Part shown: piece by piece, positions 41,127-52,810 of the stretch
Layout: every line of letters begins with the position of its first letter
Position numbering within the stretch: the stretch's first letter is position 1
DNA from: Maratus speciosus
Lineage: Eukaryota; Arthropoda; Arachnida; Araneae; Salticidae
Direction of reading: 5' to 3'
Assembly (NCBI GenBank): GCA_963932465.1
Contig: OZ010799.1
Location: 158,530,761-158,594,760, forward strand
Length of the DNA: 64,000 nucleotides
Translations under genes and position numbers: made by a program
Notes under the pieces: model-generated
Seen by the model: only the letters and a program-made list of their open reading frames with translations
Told to the model about the DNA's origin: nothing
Database searches by the model: none

Positions 41127-41934
41127 TGACAGAAATTTAAAATTAAATAATCCGACATTATTATTTATTTAAAGTGCTACACAAAAATCTGAAATTTTGG
41201 CAGCTTTGTTTAAAGTAAAGGCTTTAGAAACAGACTTTTAAATTTTCAAAACCTGCGCCTGCAGATTTTATAATTTATCTTTATATATTGACTGTCGTAT
41301 TTCTCCCTATGTAATCGAAATTCTAATTTTATTTCGAAAGAATTCTTCACGGAAATAGTTCGAAAAAAATTAATTCAAATTCCGCTTGCAGCTATTTTAA
41401 TATCCAAACTTCGAAATGAGAAATGTTTATTTAGAGTTTAACTTAAAAATAATGCTGGAGGTTCGTGTTGTAGTGCTTATCTGAGGAATATTTGCAAGCG
41501 TACAAATTATTTTAGTACCCGTAAAAGAAAATGACAAAATTAAAATTTTCCATTAACATGAAATTAAACACACATGTATGTACAAATACGACAAGAGTTG
41601 CATTTGCATCTAAACGTTATTTATTTCTTTCCGTGACTACTGTAGGCTTTTAACGACCTAATGAAACAGTCTTACTACTGAAGGAGAAAACATATTTAAT
41701 ATTTTAATAAAGTGTGCACGACCATGAAAAGTAAATTGCAAAATGCGCTCTGCAAGCATAATTCTCTTTCAAATATTGTAAAGAATTCCTCGTTTTTTTT
41801 TTTTTGTTGTTTAAGAGTTTTCTTTTAATATAGTTTTCACTTTCAAGCATGAAAAAAAAATCTCCTTTCAAACTTATTGATAACAAGTAGCTTTAATTTT
41901 AAAGCAAAAAGACATATATTAATCTAAAATATGC
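41127..41934. other. Unassigned AT-rich DNA
   Basis: No gene or element boundary recognised. Confidence 0.35.
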
Positions 41935-41938
41935 TTAA

Positions 41939-42138
41939 CCCTCCGTCTACCAGACGGGTCCATTGGACCCGACAGGTACATACAAAATATTCATTCAAAC
42001 CAGAAATTTCTTTAAAATAAACTAAGTATATAAACCAGACAAAAATAAGGTAAATAAATAAGTTAAATAGTTTTAAATAAAAATTCTGGTGTAGAACGTT
42101 TTATTAAAACTTGAATAAAATTCCCGGTAGATCTAGGG
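41939..42138. mobile_element. TTAA MITE, family G, complete
   Basis: CCCTCCGTCTACCAGACGGG..CCCGGTAGATCTAGGG, 200 bp, between TTAA at 41935-41938 and 42139-42142. The left terminus contains a small palindrome GTCTACCAGAC. Inner AAACCAGAAATTTC and AAATTCTGGTGTAG. Confidence 0.8.
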
Positions 42139-42191
42139 TTAAGTACATTTTGCTGTAGTTTCAGGAACCGATACTAATTAAAAAAAATGTG

Positions 42192-42475
42192 TTTCGATTT
42201 TCAGCAAAAAATCAATTTTCAGAAGAATTATTTTAATCGCGAGGGGCATTAGAAGGTTTAAAAACTATTATTACTTTAGTGATTAGAAGTAGTTTTGATT
42301 TTAAAGGAAGAAATATATTATTAAATCAATTCTTGAATACTTCTCGCTCTAGAAAGCACTTAGAAACCGATTAAAGCATTGCATATCGATTTTCAGCATA
42401 AAAGCAATTGTAAGAAGAATGATTTTATTCGCAAGGAGCATTAGAAGATTTAAAAACTATTGTTACTTTAAAAGG
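42192..42475. repeat. Direct duplication, ~190-bp offset, possibly R-related
   Basis: CGATTTTCAGCA.AAA.CAATT..AGAAGAAT.ATTTTA.TCGC.AGG.GCATTAGAAG.TTTAAAAACTATT-type sequence occurs at 42192 and 42383. CAATTGTAAGAAGAAT also appears in the R array on the right of the window, so this may be a distant outlier of R. Confidence 0.5.
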
Positions 42476-42479
42476 ATTT

Positions 42480-42855
42480 TATTTTTTGCAAACCCTAAAC
42501 ATCCATTCATCATTAGCGGTTACTTTGTTTCTTTGTTTATAAAATATATTGAATACTTTTCGACCGTAGTTGGACTTATTCACAGTTGTAAATTTCATTT
42601 AAACATAAATCGGCATTGTTTAATAGAAACGCTATTTTAGAATTTTATTTCGTACACTTAGGTGTTTTTTTATTGGTAATAAATCTTAATTCTTATCTAT
42701 GAAAAAAATATCTACTCTAAAAACTTATTTTAATTACAAAGTAAATATGTGGACCTGAATTGGGCCTTTTTTTTATCCTGTGGCTTATTGCGCTACCTTT
42801 TTACTAGACGCAAAATATATTTATCGCCAGCTAAACTAGTGCTTTATTCAATTTT

Positions 42856-42896
<41 letters not shown>

Positions 42897-43033
42897 TCTA
42901 GTCAAAATTATATTTTTCTCAGGGCTGCCACGGTCGACTGTTTTTTAATTCTAACTTAATTCTAGCACCACTTTATCAAAACAGAAATCCTTAACACAGG
43001 CTTTGACAACATTTGCAAGATAATTGTATTTCG
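42480..43033. other. Unassigned DNA with a long poly-T tract
   Basis: T-run of ~36 at 42857-42891. The remainder shows no TIR or frame support. Confidence 0.4.
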
Positions 43034-44870
43034 AAAGGGCATAGCCGGATAAACATTGGAAACATGCCTTTCAACGAAATTTTCTGATTTTTTTTCACAG
43101 ATGTGGCTACCTATCTGACAATATATTTCCCATAGTATCACTTTATAAATATCGATATTTTATGAAATAAGAATGTTTTTTCGAATTTTTTAAAAAGTGA
43201 TTTTCTCAAAAACTACTGCACCGAATTTCATGTCATTAACTGAGATTATACACATACCAAAGATGCATAACTGGGAATTTTTGTATAATTTTCTGTTATA
43301 AAAACTATGTGAAATAACGATAAAAATATTTGCAAAAATAAAAATCATATCTTATGGTTGTACGAAAATTACCATTTACTTGTAAAAAATTCCTCATATG
43401 TACACCTAAATTATATATAAATGACAAAAGTGTGCGTTGGGTACCACATATAATTATTTACAAAAAATGTGTAAAAACACATAAAATTCCTTTAAAGGCG
43501 TTATTTGGGGCGGAGATACTCAAATTCAACATCGTAAGTATTTTTGAAATAAAGTCGATAGACTATGTGTTAACTGCTGTATTTTAAATTTCATTAAGCA
43601 TATAGGCCATATTTTTCAAAGCTCTCGACACTGATTCGACGTCGAAAACTAGCGTTTTGAATCAGAGATAAAAGAGAAAAATATTTTTGCTTGGAAAACA
43701 ACGTCATTCTCCGATATAGAAACGTAACGGCAGTTATTATAATGATTTTTATTTAAACATTTTTCTCATCACTTTATTAGACTCGTAAATAATTTTTAAG
43801 CGCAAGTCACAGTAATAAAGTAAGAATGTTATATAACTAGAGTTTGAACCAATTGCGCTCATTTATTTCTGAGATGTTGGCAGGTTTGGGAAGTAATAGA
43901 AATTTTTTTATTCAAGATACATATAACTCACAATTTTTCCTTTATTTAATGGCAGATTTCTGTGGCTATTCAATTTGAAGATAAATATTCGGGAAAATTG
44001 GTACTTAATTTTAGGAAAAAAATCCTAATCTGACAACACTGGATGACGCTTTGCATTTAAAAATACATTTCTTTAATTTTGAGTCGTTTAATTTTTGATT
44101 TATGTTTTTTTTAATAAATAAGTATTAGTCAAAAAAAAAAAAACAGTGTAACAAATATCAGAAGATTAAAATGTACTGTAAAGCCACTGCTAATTTTTGC
44201 AAACATATTTATAAATATACATACAAATACATACTCGTGTTCAATGTTTCTGGCCTCACTTTAAAATATTGACTTTTACGAGAACAAAACATCTTACAAC
44301 GCGTCAATGTATTGCAATTTTTAGACATAAGCATTTAAAATGACGGTTACCATAGAAAATTGCTAGTTTAAAAAGGTTGAAACTACTAACTATAATTACT
44401 TTTCATTAAAACTAATGAAAAAACATTTTCCTTTTAATTGACTATGATCACTGACGGTACATTTCAATATCGACGAATATAATTTGTTTCCTTGCCATGT
44501 TGTCTGCGATACCAACGACTATTTTTGATATCGAAGCATTTAAATTGATGCCCATGTGTTTATTAAAATTTAAAATACAGCAATTCTGTAAGTGTTTATT
44601 TAAAAAATTCTTCGGATGTCGAATTTGAGTAGCAACGCCCCAAATAACGCCTTTAAATGAATTTTATTAATTTTTACACATATTTTTGTAAATATTTATA
44701 TGTAGTACCCATCGCACTTTTTCGATATTTATATATAATATAGGTATACATATGAGGAATTTTTACACGAAAAAGGTAATTTTCGTATAAACATAAGATA
44801 TGATTTTTATTTTTGTAAATTTTTTATCGCTATTCCAGACCGTTTTTATAAACAGAAAATTATGTTGCTT
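43034..44870. mobile_element. H fold-back element, copy 1, right terminus truncated
   Basis: Left arm from AAAGGGCATAGCCGGATAAA to about 43620 matches the left arm of the complete H at 56446. The right arm (about 44530-44870) is the inverse of the inner ~340 bp and ends abruptly at CAGAAAATTA. The 0.9-kb centre (43620-44530) differs from the other copy and contains another MITE. Shared words: TGACAATATATTTCCC, GATGCATAACTGG, GTGCGTTGGGTAC. Confidence 0.7.
43873..44042. mobile_element. MITE distantly related to the CAGTGTTGCCAG family, inside H
   Basis: GATGTTGGCAGGTTTGGGA at the left, TCCTAATCTGACAACACTGG at the right, about 170 bp. The ends are recognisable but drifted. No TSD visible. Confidence 0.4.
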
Positions 44871-45011
44871 TTAAATTTAAATCAATAAATTGTTAACTTA
44901 AAATTTATTGTTCTTCTAGCTGCCCGGTTCGAGCCTTTAAGGGTGTAAAAAAATCTTGCAATGAAGTCTAAACCGACAATATTTTCTTATTTTTTTCTTT
45001 TGAAGTTCTTT

Positions 45012-45712
45012 CCCAGATAGCATTTTTAATTTGCAGAAAATTGGCAGCACTATTGCTTTGAAAACTTGCAAAGCTGCAGCAAGATAAGCATGACAAGACA
45101 GAAAGTTCATAACAAGACTGCAACAAGCTAACGCAAACGCCGAAGTCACCACACTTTTAACTTGCAGCTAACTTGTCGTGCAAGTTAAATTCAAGCTGAA
45201 TCAAATTTAATGCAAATTAATTGCAAAAAAGTAATAAAAAATACTGCAAACTTACTGCAAAGCTCTAATCCTTCAACGCCCCACTATCTGTTTACAACTC
45301 CTACACGATAAGTGACCCTTTGAAGCCTCGGAAGGGTCCATCGGCCTGTTTAGGTCTACTGGCGCGAACACACCGCCAGTCATCACCATATACAAGTTAA
45401 GGTAATATTTGTACTCTTCAGAGCGATCCTGTTTTGGTATTTGATAAGTATATCGTTTACAAAAAGCGGTGCCAAATGAATAAAATTTCTGCAATTTCTG
45501 ATACTCTATTCCCTCAATAGAGGGATTTTTTGCTTTTGTTACTTTCGTGAATTAAAGACAGTCTTGCCATCAGTTTCACAACAAACTACTCATGCAAGTG
45601 GAGGATGGTATACCTTGTGCCAAATTTGCTGCAAATTTCTGAATTCAAATTTGTCACGGCAAGATAATGTCAGAAAAAATCAAACTTGCTGCTAATGTTC
45701 ATGCTGTCTGGG
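45012..45712 (+). mobile_element. J element, copy 1 (701 bp)
   Basis: CCCAGATAGCATTTTTAATT..GTTCATGCTGTCTGGG. Collinear with 61682-62415 throughout (GCAAACTTACTGCAA, CACTATCTGTTTAC, AAGCGGTGCCA, CACTTTCGTGAATTAA, ACAACAAACTACTCATGCAA). Rich in GCAGCAAG / CTTGCTGC words near both ends, which could be transposase-binding repeats. GC content is above the local average. TSD not clear, superfamily open. The short minus-strand frames at this position and at 62033 are collinear but broken. Confidence 0.7.
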
Positions 45713-45812
45713 TTGTAACATAAGAGTGAGTTTTCTAAACTTTTTCTGGCGACTTTTCTTATTTGTTTGTCACTATCACTATTTTCGTGGGGAACATTTT
45801 TTCAAAGGACCA

Positions 45813-45996
45813 GAGTTGCCAGTTTGGTCTATAATTTTAAATCGAAATTTTAAATTCATACCGAAATTTCGAAACAAGAACTTTTACTTTATTTGATCAT
45901 TAAATACCACTCATTAAATAGAGCATAAAGTACTATTCTTTATTTCTGATATGAACTCGAAATAGCTAATTAAAATTGGAGGCCAAACTGCCAACC
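45813..45996. mobile_element. MITE with GAGTTGCCAGTTTGG ends
   Basis: GAGTTGCCAGTTTGGTC..TTGGAGGCCAAACTGCCAACCC, about 184 bp. The inner ATTTTAAATCGAAATTTTAA tract is itself repeated. Resembles other ..TTGCCA-ended MITEs in this window. Confidence 0.55.
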
Positions 45997-45999
45997 CAG

Positions 46000-46380
46000 C
46001 ATAGAACCAAAAGTCTTCAAAAAATTTCAAAGCCCGTCTTGATTACGGATTTTTTTTTTTCAGGTCAGACGACGTAAAGGCGTGGTGACGTAATTCGAAG
46101 GGACTTAAAAGGGTACTACTGTATAGCACTAGAATTTAAATTTTTATTCAGAATTTATGTTGGGCAGTTGTTAAAGATTTACATTCTGCAAACCAAAAAA
46201 AAACATACTCCTTTTCCTGTGGCGTAGCCATTTCCGCTAATTTCCATACTTATTTCATCGTATGAGATGCTCAGCGCCATCTACCATTACGATTACAAAC
46301 TTTAACATTTTCTCGATCTTATAATAAGTAAATTACGAAATTGTATTCACTATATTTTCTTTGACGGAATATTGAAGTAA
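46000..46380. other. Unassigned DNA left of X copy 2
   Basis: Contains CTGTGGCGTAGCCATTTCCG and CAGCGCCATCTACCATTACG at 46220-46290, an arthropod-type AGATGGCGC word, but no element boundary. Confidence 0.35.
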
Positions 46381-46928
46381 CTAGAGGGCTCTGCCCCCTG
46401 CAAGCTACGCTCGCCAACCCCCGTTCAGACACCGCAGAATCTAAAAACACGCTAATCTGATCGGTTTAAAAATATTATAGAAGATTGAATTATACTGAAA
46501 ACGGCTGTGCAGATCTCCCTGTAAACGGGTTTCCATTCAATTTCCTTTGATTTCAAAAATTTAAGGCCGAATCAGTTGCTGTTAAGACACCCAGTGGTTG
46601 TTTTCGTGTTTGATTAAAGAGGATCTGTTAAACGTTTGAAAAGAAGCTAAAAATAAAAGGAATTAAGTGTACAGAGTCTTTGTCTCCCGGTATTTTAAAA
46701 CAATTTCTATAACAATAGTCTAAGTCATGTGACTATCATCAAGGGCTAACCACTTCGCTTTTTATATTCCTGGTGCCATTTTGGTACTTTAATATTAGCC
46801 AGGTACAGGTGATAAGTCGCCAAATATTATTCTATTGCCATCATGTCATCTATATTATAATAGTCCAAGTCATGTAACTGCCATAAATAAATATGCTCTG
46901 ATCCCTTCGCTTTTCATATGAAAGTTTG

Positions 46929-47135
46929 GGCCAGATATCATATACGGCCCCATATTGGCGCGATTTTTTTCCGACGCTAATTTGGGGAAAAGATCAACAG
47001 CATAAACAACAACATCCGGCTTATCAAATCAAGCAAAATAACGATACAATGGCGCCAGTTAAGTACCCGTTGCGTATATGACATTGGCGTCAGAAAAAAA
47101 TACGCCAATATGGCACCATATGTGGCATCTGTGCC
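46929..47135. mobile_element. Z MITE copy 2
   Basis: GGCCAGATATCATATACGGC..GGCACCATATGTGGCATCTG then TGCC. Collinear with 8310-8517 in inverse orientation. CAATATGGGGC has become CAATATGGCAC at one end. Confidence 0.55.
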
Positions 47136-47459
47136 GAACGTTTTCCATTTCGATTAAAAAAATCAATTTTTTTTTTCGAATAATACTACATAAAAGCATT
47201 GTCACAAAGAATTCTTGGTACTGTTACGCCAGCCGGGTGCAAATCTCGCCAATAACTATTTTTCAACTCTCCAGTTAGCATTTTTTTTTCTCGAGTGATA
47301 AATTATAACATTGCTTTTAAGTTGGAATTAAATGTCATCGTTTGTTACATCATTTAATATTTGGCCAGATGCCATATACGCACCCAGTTTGGCGTGATAT
47401 TTTTTTACGAAAATTTGGCGAAATCCTCGTTTTCGAATACCAGTTACATATGTATTTTT

Positions 47460-47751
47460 GGTACTATTTAGTTATCCCGTCGACCAAAAATCTATTACCA
47501 AACTATAAGATTAAATGCCAATAATGGTTGATAAATGTCACATTCACTTGACTTTAAGCAAATTACGCGTCTTTACGTCATCAAGTGATTTTTATTTCGA
47601 CGTTTTATTTGTATATTTATTAATGTTATACTATTTTCTTTGTTCTTTCGTTATTTAAAATAAAAATTATGTTAATTTGTATAATTTGGCGAGTGTTTTA
47701 GCGATTTATATAATTTGGCGAAATGGGTCGATGGAATAACTAAGTAGTACG
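47460..47751. mobile_element. Y MITE in X copy 2, without the pogo insertion
   Basis: GGTACTATTTAGTTATCCCG..GGAATAACTAAGTAGTACG, 292 bp, TSD GTATTTTT at 47452-47459 and 47752-47759. This TSD is the exact complement of that in X copy 1, so both descend from one insertion. The TA near 47465 is the unoccupied pogo target. Confidence 0.85.
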
Positions 47752-48386
47752 GTATTTTTTAATTATTTTCTATTATTTTTTATTTTTAAAGTAAAATATC
47801 CAAAAAAATAATTAACTATGAACAAAACAATTTATGTAATTAAAAAAAAGTAAATAAACACTTATTATTAAATAAACAACAATAGCCGGGTTACCATGTC
47901 AACCAAAATAAGACCATTTTGGCGCCAATTAGGTACCCCGGTGCGTATATGACATCTGTGCGTAATATTTTTCTTTTCATTTCGTTTAAAAAAAATAAAG
48001 CAGTGAAAGCCATTTATTTTAAATGTTTCTGTTTGTATTAAATAAAATGATAATGAAATACAAATTGAATTATAAATAAAAGTAACATGATACATTTCTT
48101 AGCATACATTTAAGTGAGGCCAAACTTCTCGCCAAATTAGTTTAAAATAGTAACCTTTTCTAAAATCTGAAAAAAAATATCTGTTTGATTAAAATTTGAG
48201 TTGCCATGTATAGAAAAATGTATATAAAATTAGAAAAAAATTAATATTTCGAAAACTAATTCGAATTTAAAAATTCTAATACCAGTTTTGAAATCTGCGG
48301 ATTAATATTGATTTTTGGTGTTAATTTCATCGCAAAGTATTCCTTTTTTTAGGAGAAATCACCGTGAAACATAATCCGTTGTTTAA

Positions 48387-48623
48387 CCCTTAAATGCATA
48401 GGGTAGAATGCGTTCCCGAAATTTCATAATTCAGAGAATCGGAATTCACACCAGAAAATATAAATGGTAAATTTAGGTTTATTTAATAACGAAATGGCTG
48501 TTATTTAATGGAGTGAAATTTTCTGTTTTATTTTTCTGGTGGAAATACGGAATATGTGAATAAAAAATCCAATAAATAGGGAACAATTATTGTATCAAAA
48601 ACTATACCATATGCATTTAAGGG
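48387..48623. mobile_element. TTAA MITE, family D, complete, inserted in X copy 2
   Basis: CCCTTAAATGCATAGGG..ATATGCATTTAAGGG, 237 bp, between TTAA at 48383-48386 and 48624-48627. X copy 1 has a single TTAA at the matching place (5991-5994), giving a direct empty-site comparison. Inner CACACCAGAAAATAT and TTTTTCTGGTGG. Confidence 0.9.
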
Positions 48624-48719
48624 TTAATCAGTCGATTCAAAGAATCGTTATATTTCAGGCGTTTCATATATTCGTTTCATAATTTCGTTTCATTAGGATT
48701 TTATATATATAGGGTAGAT

Positions 48720-49520
48720 ATATTTCATTTGTGGACATCCTTTATTTCCTACAAATTAACTAAAAACAGTAAGCTACGTTATTATTTTAATTATTAAGAT
48801 TAATTTTGTGAAATTAAATATTTAAGCTTTCAATACTTTCGAAGTAATGGTAGAAAGATTAATCAAAAAGCTATTAAACATATTTCGCTCTTGAAAATAT
48901 TTAAAAATCGCTCAAAGCATTGCATCTTTCGGCTTCAGGAGAAAACTTATCTATGAGTAAAATAAAAGCTGTTTTCTTTTATAAATTGCTGATCTGATTC
49001 GAGAGATACCAGGTGTTTTAAAAATGACTTATGGATTTTAAAATTCAATAACTTGCAAACGGTGGCAGATGTCAAAAAAATTCTTGCAGGAGGGTTATGT
49101 ATGATGTCAGGAGTTTTTTTTACTGTGAATCTTGATTTTAGTTCGAATTTCAAACAATAGATGGCGCTGAGAGCAATAGGTATGCTCAGTCCACATCGGA
49201 TTTTTGGTACTTCGGGATCCATTCAATACATTTTAATCTCCTTTTCTCGCATGGAAGAAGAGAGCGGCCGAAAAATCGAGCCTGCATTTAGCGGTAATTG
49301 CTTGCAGCGCCATCTATTGATTCTATTTGTAACTAAAACTGATAATCGCAGCATAAAAATTCCTGACATCTTACGTAACACTCTTGCAAGAATTTTTTAA
49401 ATATCTGTCACCGTTTGCAAGTTATTGAATTTTAAAATCCGTCAGTCATATTTGGGACACCCGGTATAAATGTTCCTACTACATAAAATCATGAGACGAA
49501 CCGCAATATTCCACCTTGAT
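48720..49520. repeat. R repeat, outlying copy interrupted by a TA MITE
   Basis: ATTAATCAAAAAGCTATTAA, AAAGCATTGCAT and TTATAAATTGCTGATCTGAT align to R. After the insertion at 49019-49464 the sequence resumes as TAAATGTTCCTACTACATAA, where intact R copies read TAAATTCTATTATTACTTTT. Confidence 0.5.
49019..49464. mobile_element. TA-flanked MITE, ~200-bp TIRs, inserted in R
   Basis: CCAGGTGTTTTAAAAATGAC at the left, GTCATATTTGGGACACCCGG inverse at the right, TA on both sides (49017-49018, 49465-49466). The arms include GGATTTTAAAATTCAATAAC then TTGCAAACGGTG and extend to AATAGATGGCGCTG. Ends are of the CCGGGTGTCCCA type, related to the CAGGGTGTCCCA element at 39851. Confidence 0.75.
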
Positions 49521-49952
49521 TCAATCACAAAATATTATATAGTTCATACAACATGAACTTTAAAAAGCTCACCGTTTTACTTAAAAGGCGACGAAGATAA
49601 AAAACGCCAAGTTTGTAGCCAACTTGGCTATATATCGCTAAATTTGGCGACCAAAATTAGTGGCCAAAAGTGACGCCAAATTGGCGGTATCGCTAATATT
49701 TCGCCAAATTCCCATAGACTTCCATTGTAAACCAATAGTGTTTATTTGCTTACAGAAAATCAACAAATTGAGATATTTTAATGCAACAAAAAGTAATATT
49801 AGCTTAAGGGATTATATTAATTATACTTAAGAGTGTCCAAGTAAATTAAATTATGAATAAAAGTAATATGATACAATGCTTAGCTTGTATCACATGTTTC
49901 ATTTTCATATTTTATATTATGTATATCCATGATGGGTAAGTATTACGGTGGC
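49521..49952. other. Unassigned DNA
   Basis: TTGGCGA/TCGCCAA words cluster at 49600-49730 (GCCAACTTGGC, CGCCAAATTGGCGG), giving several small overlapping hairpins of unclear origin. No gene. Confidence 0.35.
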
Positions 49953-50021
49953 CCCCAACGATTAGTTTTTAACTTTTAACGTCTACCATAGACGTTAAAA
50001 GTTAAAAACTGATCGTTGGGG
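49953..50021. mobile_element. 69-bp almost perfect hairpin
   Basis: CCCCAACGATTAGTTTTTAA..TTAAAAACTGATCGTTGGGG with a ~5-base loop and one mismatch pair. One of the smallest fold-backs in the window. No TSD determined. Confidence 0.65.
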
Positions 50022-50045
50022 TTTACTACTCGTAAAATTTCTTAA

Positions 50046-50247
50046 CCCCTTAATTCTCGCTCTCGTCATATTCACGGGCTGTGTCTTTTACTCAAATTAT
50101 TTGATTCCCACCAGTTTTATAAAATAGTGAAATTGGCTATATTTTAGTACCGTTTTTACTGTCATTAAATAAGATGAATTTTCATAAAAGTGGCGCCAAT
50201 AAGCAATTTGAAATATTCAACCGTAATTTAATTCGAGCGTTAAGGGG
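50046..50247. mobile_element. TTAA MITE, family A, left member of a tandem pair
   Basis: CCCCTTAATTCTCGCTC..GAGCGTTAAGGGG, 202 bp, between TTAA at 50042-50045 and 50248-50251. Inner ATTCACGGGCTGTG, TTCCCACCAGTTTTATAAAA and AAAAGTGGCGCCAAT. Confidence 0.85.
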
Positions 50248-50251
50248 TTAA

Positions 50252-50464
50252 TTCTCGCTCTCGTCATATTTACGGGCTGTGACTTTTATTCAGATTATTC
50301 AGATTTGTTTGATTCTCACCAGTTTTATAGAATAGTGTGATTGGCTTTATTATGGTATCATTTTACCTGTCACAAAATAAGGTAAACATTTCTTTTATAA
50401 AAAAAAATGGTACCAATAAGCAATTTGAATTTTTAAACCGTAATTTAATGCGACCGTTAAGGGG
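50252..50464. mobile_element. TTAA MITE, family A, right member, left terminus clipped
   Basis: Follows the shared TTAA directly with TTCTCGCTCTCGTC, so the expected CCCCTTAA is missing. Ends GCGACCGTTAAGGGG before TTAA (50465-50468). The interior is collinear with the left member. The join coincides with the inner TTAA of the A terminus. Confidence 0.8.
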
Positions 50465-50767
50465 TTAAGAAGCATTTCATATTAAAATCTATTGATAGTG
50501 TTACAGAGAAACTTCATAAAAATATCTGTAATTATTTACTCTTGAAATATTTGCATTAAAATAAGAATAAAGAGACTAAAGGATGCTAAAATATAACAAT
50601 TTGTTAGTTTAATAAAAAAAAACTAAAGATGCGTTTTATACATAATAACGTTTTTACACGAGAAAAAAATCAATTTATGTAATTTTATAATGGATACTAT
50701 ATTTATCTTTTTTAAAGTGAAATCGAATTTCTGACTTTTATAAGTATTTTATTTTTCATTATTAAAA

Positions 50768-51463
50768 CTAGTCGGATGTACCAATCCCAAAACTTTCTTC
50801 TATCTCATACATGTTAATACTGGAAAATTCACTCTCACACTGCCAAAATTAAACGTCAATCTATGCCAATCATGAGGATTCTAAAGATATGAAATTCCGC
50901 GCATTAGGTCTTGAGATATGGCTATCTCTGAAATCGTGTAAATTCAGCAAAATTCAGCATAGCAGCGCCACCTATTGGGTGCTTTACACCAAAAATCACC
51001 AAGCAACCACTTATGTCGTCTAACTGAATCTGAAGTCTGGGAAAAATCCGAATATGAGTTTTGGAGATAGAGTTATTGCGAAAGTTATGAAACTTCCAGC
51101 ATAGCAGCGTCACCTATTGGACGATTAACACTGAAACCTAATCAGCAACAACTTGTGTTAACATCTAACTAAATCTGAAGTTAGATGAAAATTCGTGCAT
51201 TAGTTTTTGAGATAGAGCTATTGTGGGAATCGTAAAAAAATGCAGCATAGCAGCGCCACCTGTTGAGCGATTTACACCAACACATAATCAGCATCAAGTC
51301 ATATCAGGGAATAACTGAATCTGAAGTTTTGTGAAAATCCATGCATTAGTTCTTGAGATAGAGCCATAGCGTAAATCGTAAAAAAGGCCGCACAGCAGCG
51401 TCACCTGTTGAGTGATTTGCACCAAAAACTAATCAGCATCAATTTGTATCAGGGACAACTGTC
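50768..51463 (-). mobile_element. I element copy 2, 5' truncated
   Basis: CTAG at 50768-50771 (the 3' end on the minus strand), then CGGATGTACCAATCCC and about four of the ~147-bp units (AGCATAGCAGCGCCACCTAT, GAGATAGAG). Similarity stops near 51463. Carries the unfilled TTAA (near 50853) of the MITE found in copy 1. Confidence 0.7.
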
Positions 51464-51849
51464 ACCACTTTTTGCTGAAAGCTTCTTGTAATGCAACCCT
51501 AGCGGTGTTGTAATGCGAGAGGCCGAAACACGATAATTCAAAGTGGCGAGTGCACTAGAGAAAGCGATATGCGTATTGTGGGTTTTAGAAACAAAATGCT
51601 CTTTAAGCTCATAAATCTTTAATAAAATTTTTATATTTTGGTACAATGTTAACATTAATTAATATTTGCATATAACCGTTATTGGAATAATAACATCTGA
51701 GCGCTTTATTTATTTAAAACTTTCTGTTATTTAAAAAAACTTTTGGAGTTGTACTTTACAAATATGTAGTAATACATTTTGCCAGGTTCTGAAAGTAAAA
51801 GTTACGAGGTAAGGAAATCCCGATAAGAATTTATAGACACCCTGCTACT

Positions 51850-52069
51850 CCCTTTAAGACCGGACGGCTTTTTGAGTTTTTTTTTAAAACAATAATATAA
51901 CTGAAATTTGTAACTGATAATACACTATCTGTTGACAAAATTCATATAATATTATTTCTGTTAACCAGCACAATCACTCGATTCCGGCATTTATGGAATA
52001 TATAACCCAGGAGGTAGAATTTTAGTTAATGCCTAACCCGCACGATCATGCTGGTCCGGTCTTAAAGGG
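51850..52069. mobile_element. TIR element with CCCTTTAAGACCGGAC ends
   Basis: CCCTTTAAGACCGGACGGC..TGGTCCGGTCTTAAAGGG, 220 bp. The CCC..GGG ends resemble the TTAA families, but the flanks are TACT and ATAT, so it either has a mutated TSD or belongs elsewhere. Confidence 0.6.
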
Positions 52070-52299
52070 ATATACTACACGCTGAGTAATAAAAGCGAGT
52101 TCTGATGTTATTTATATTTTATTTAGTTTAATGAGAAATATAAGGAATGTTTCAAAGCTACTATTACTTTTATACATCTTTACTCATCGCAAAATATAAA
52201 TATTTATACAGGGGGATCGAAAATGTACACATCCAAAGTTTTCGTTTAAAACATAAGCGTAAAGTGTCGAATTTCAGAAGCATTTATTAATAATCTTAA

Positions 52300-52810
52300 C
52301 CTTTAAGTGCCTGATTTTTCAAAAATTACTATAATAATGTATTTCGGCTTTCATAATTTAAATAAATCATGGGAAAAATACTTAAAAAAATCATATCTTG
52401 TTTCAAGTATGGTTTACGGCTAAATAACAGCTTGTTACTAATCGGCAATATTGCTATTTAATTGAAAAAATAATTTTCCTTGATAAAATTCTATAATATC
52501 AAACACACAAGAATTTTAGGAACTATAATAAGAAATAAATTTTACTTGCTCATTTGCAGAACAAAATAAGGTATTTCGCAAGCTTCCAAACAAAACAAAA
52601 AGAACAAGTAGCAACAATTGAAAAAATAAATCTATCTGTATTCTTAAACAGCACAAGTGCTGCCATCTACATGTTGAAAATCGATTTAATAATATTTTCA
52701 GAATGTATTTTACTGGCAACATTAGGTATTATAGCTTCGATATTATTCTAATAGTATTTTAGAGCCTAAATTGGGTATGTTGCCAAAAAGCAACACCAGG
52801 CATTTAAGCG
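52300..52810 (-). mobile_element. TTAA MITE, family E, copy 2, inserted in R
   Basis: CCTTTAAGTGCCTG..CACCAGGCATTTAAGCG, 511 bp, between TTAA at 52296-52299 and 52811-52814. Inverse of 37318-37824. Intact R copies read CTCTTAAATATATTCCG at this point (for example near 53434), so the pre-insertion TTAA is known. Confidence 0.85.

Larger units (their letters stand above)
46381..48718 (-). mobile_element. X element copy 2, Helitron-like, inverse orientation
   Basis: CTAG at 46381-46384 is the 3' end on the minus strand, preceded there by the same double hairpin as copy 1. The 5' end (TCTACCC on the minus strand) is at about 48718, with an A before TC. Contains Z (46929-47135), Y (47460-47751) and a D MITE (48387-48623), but lacks the pogo-type element of copy 1. 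The two copies are ~37 kb apart in opposite orientation. Confidence 0.7.
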
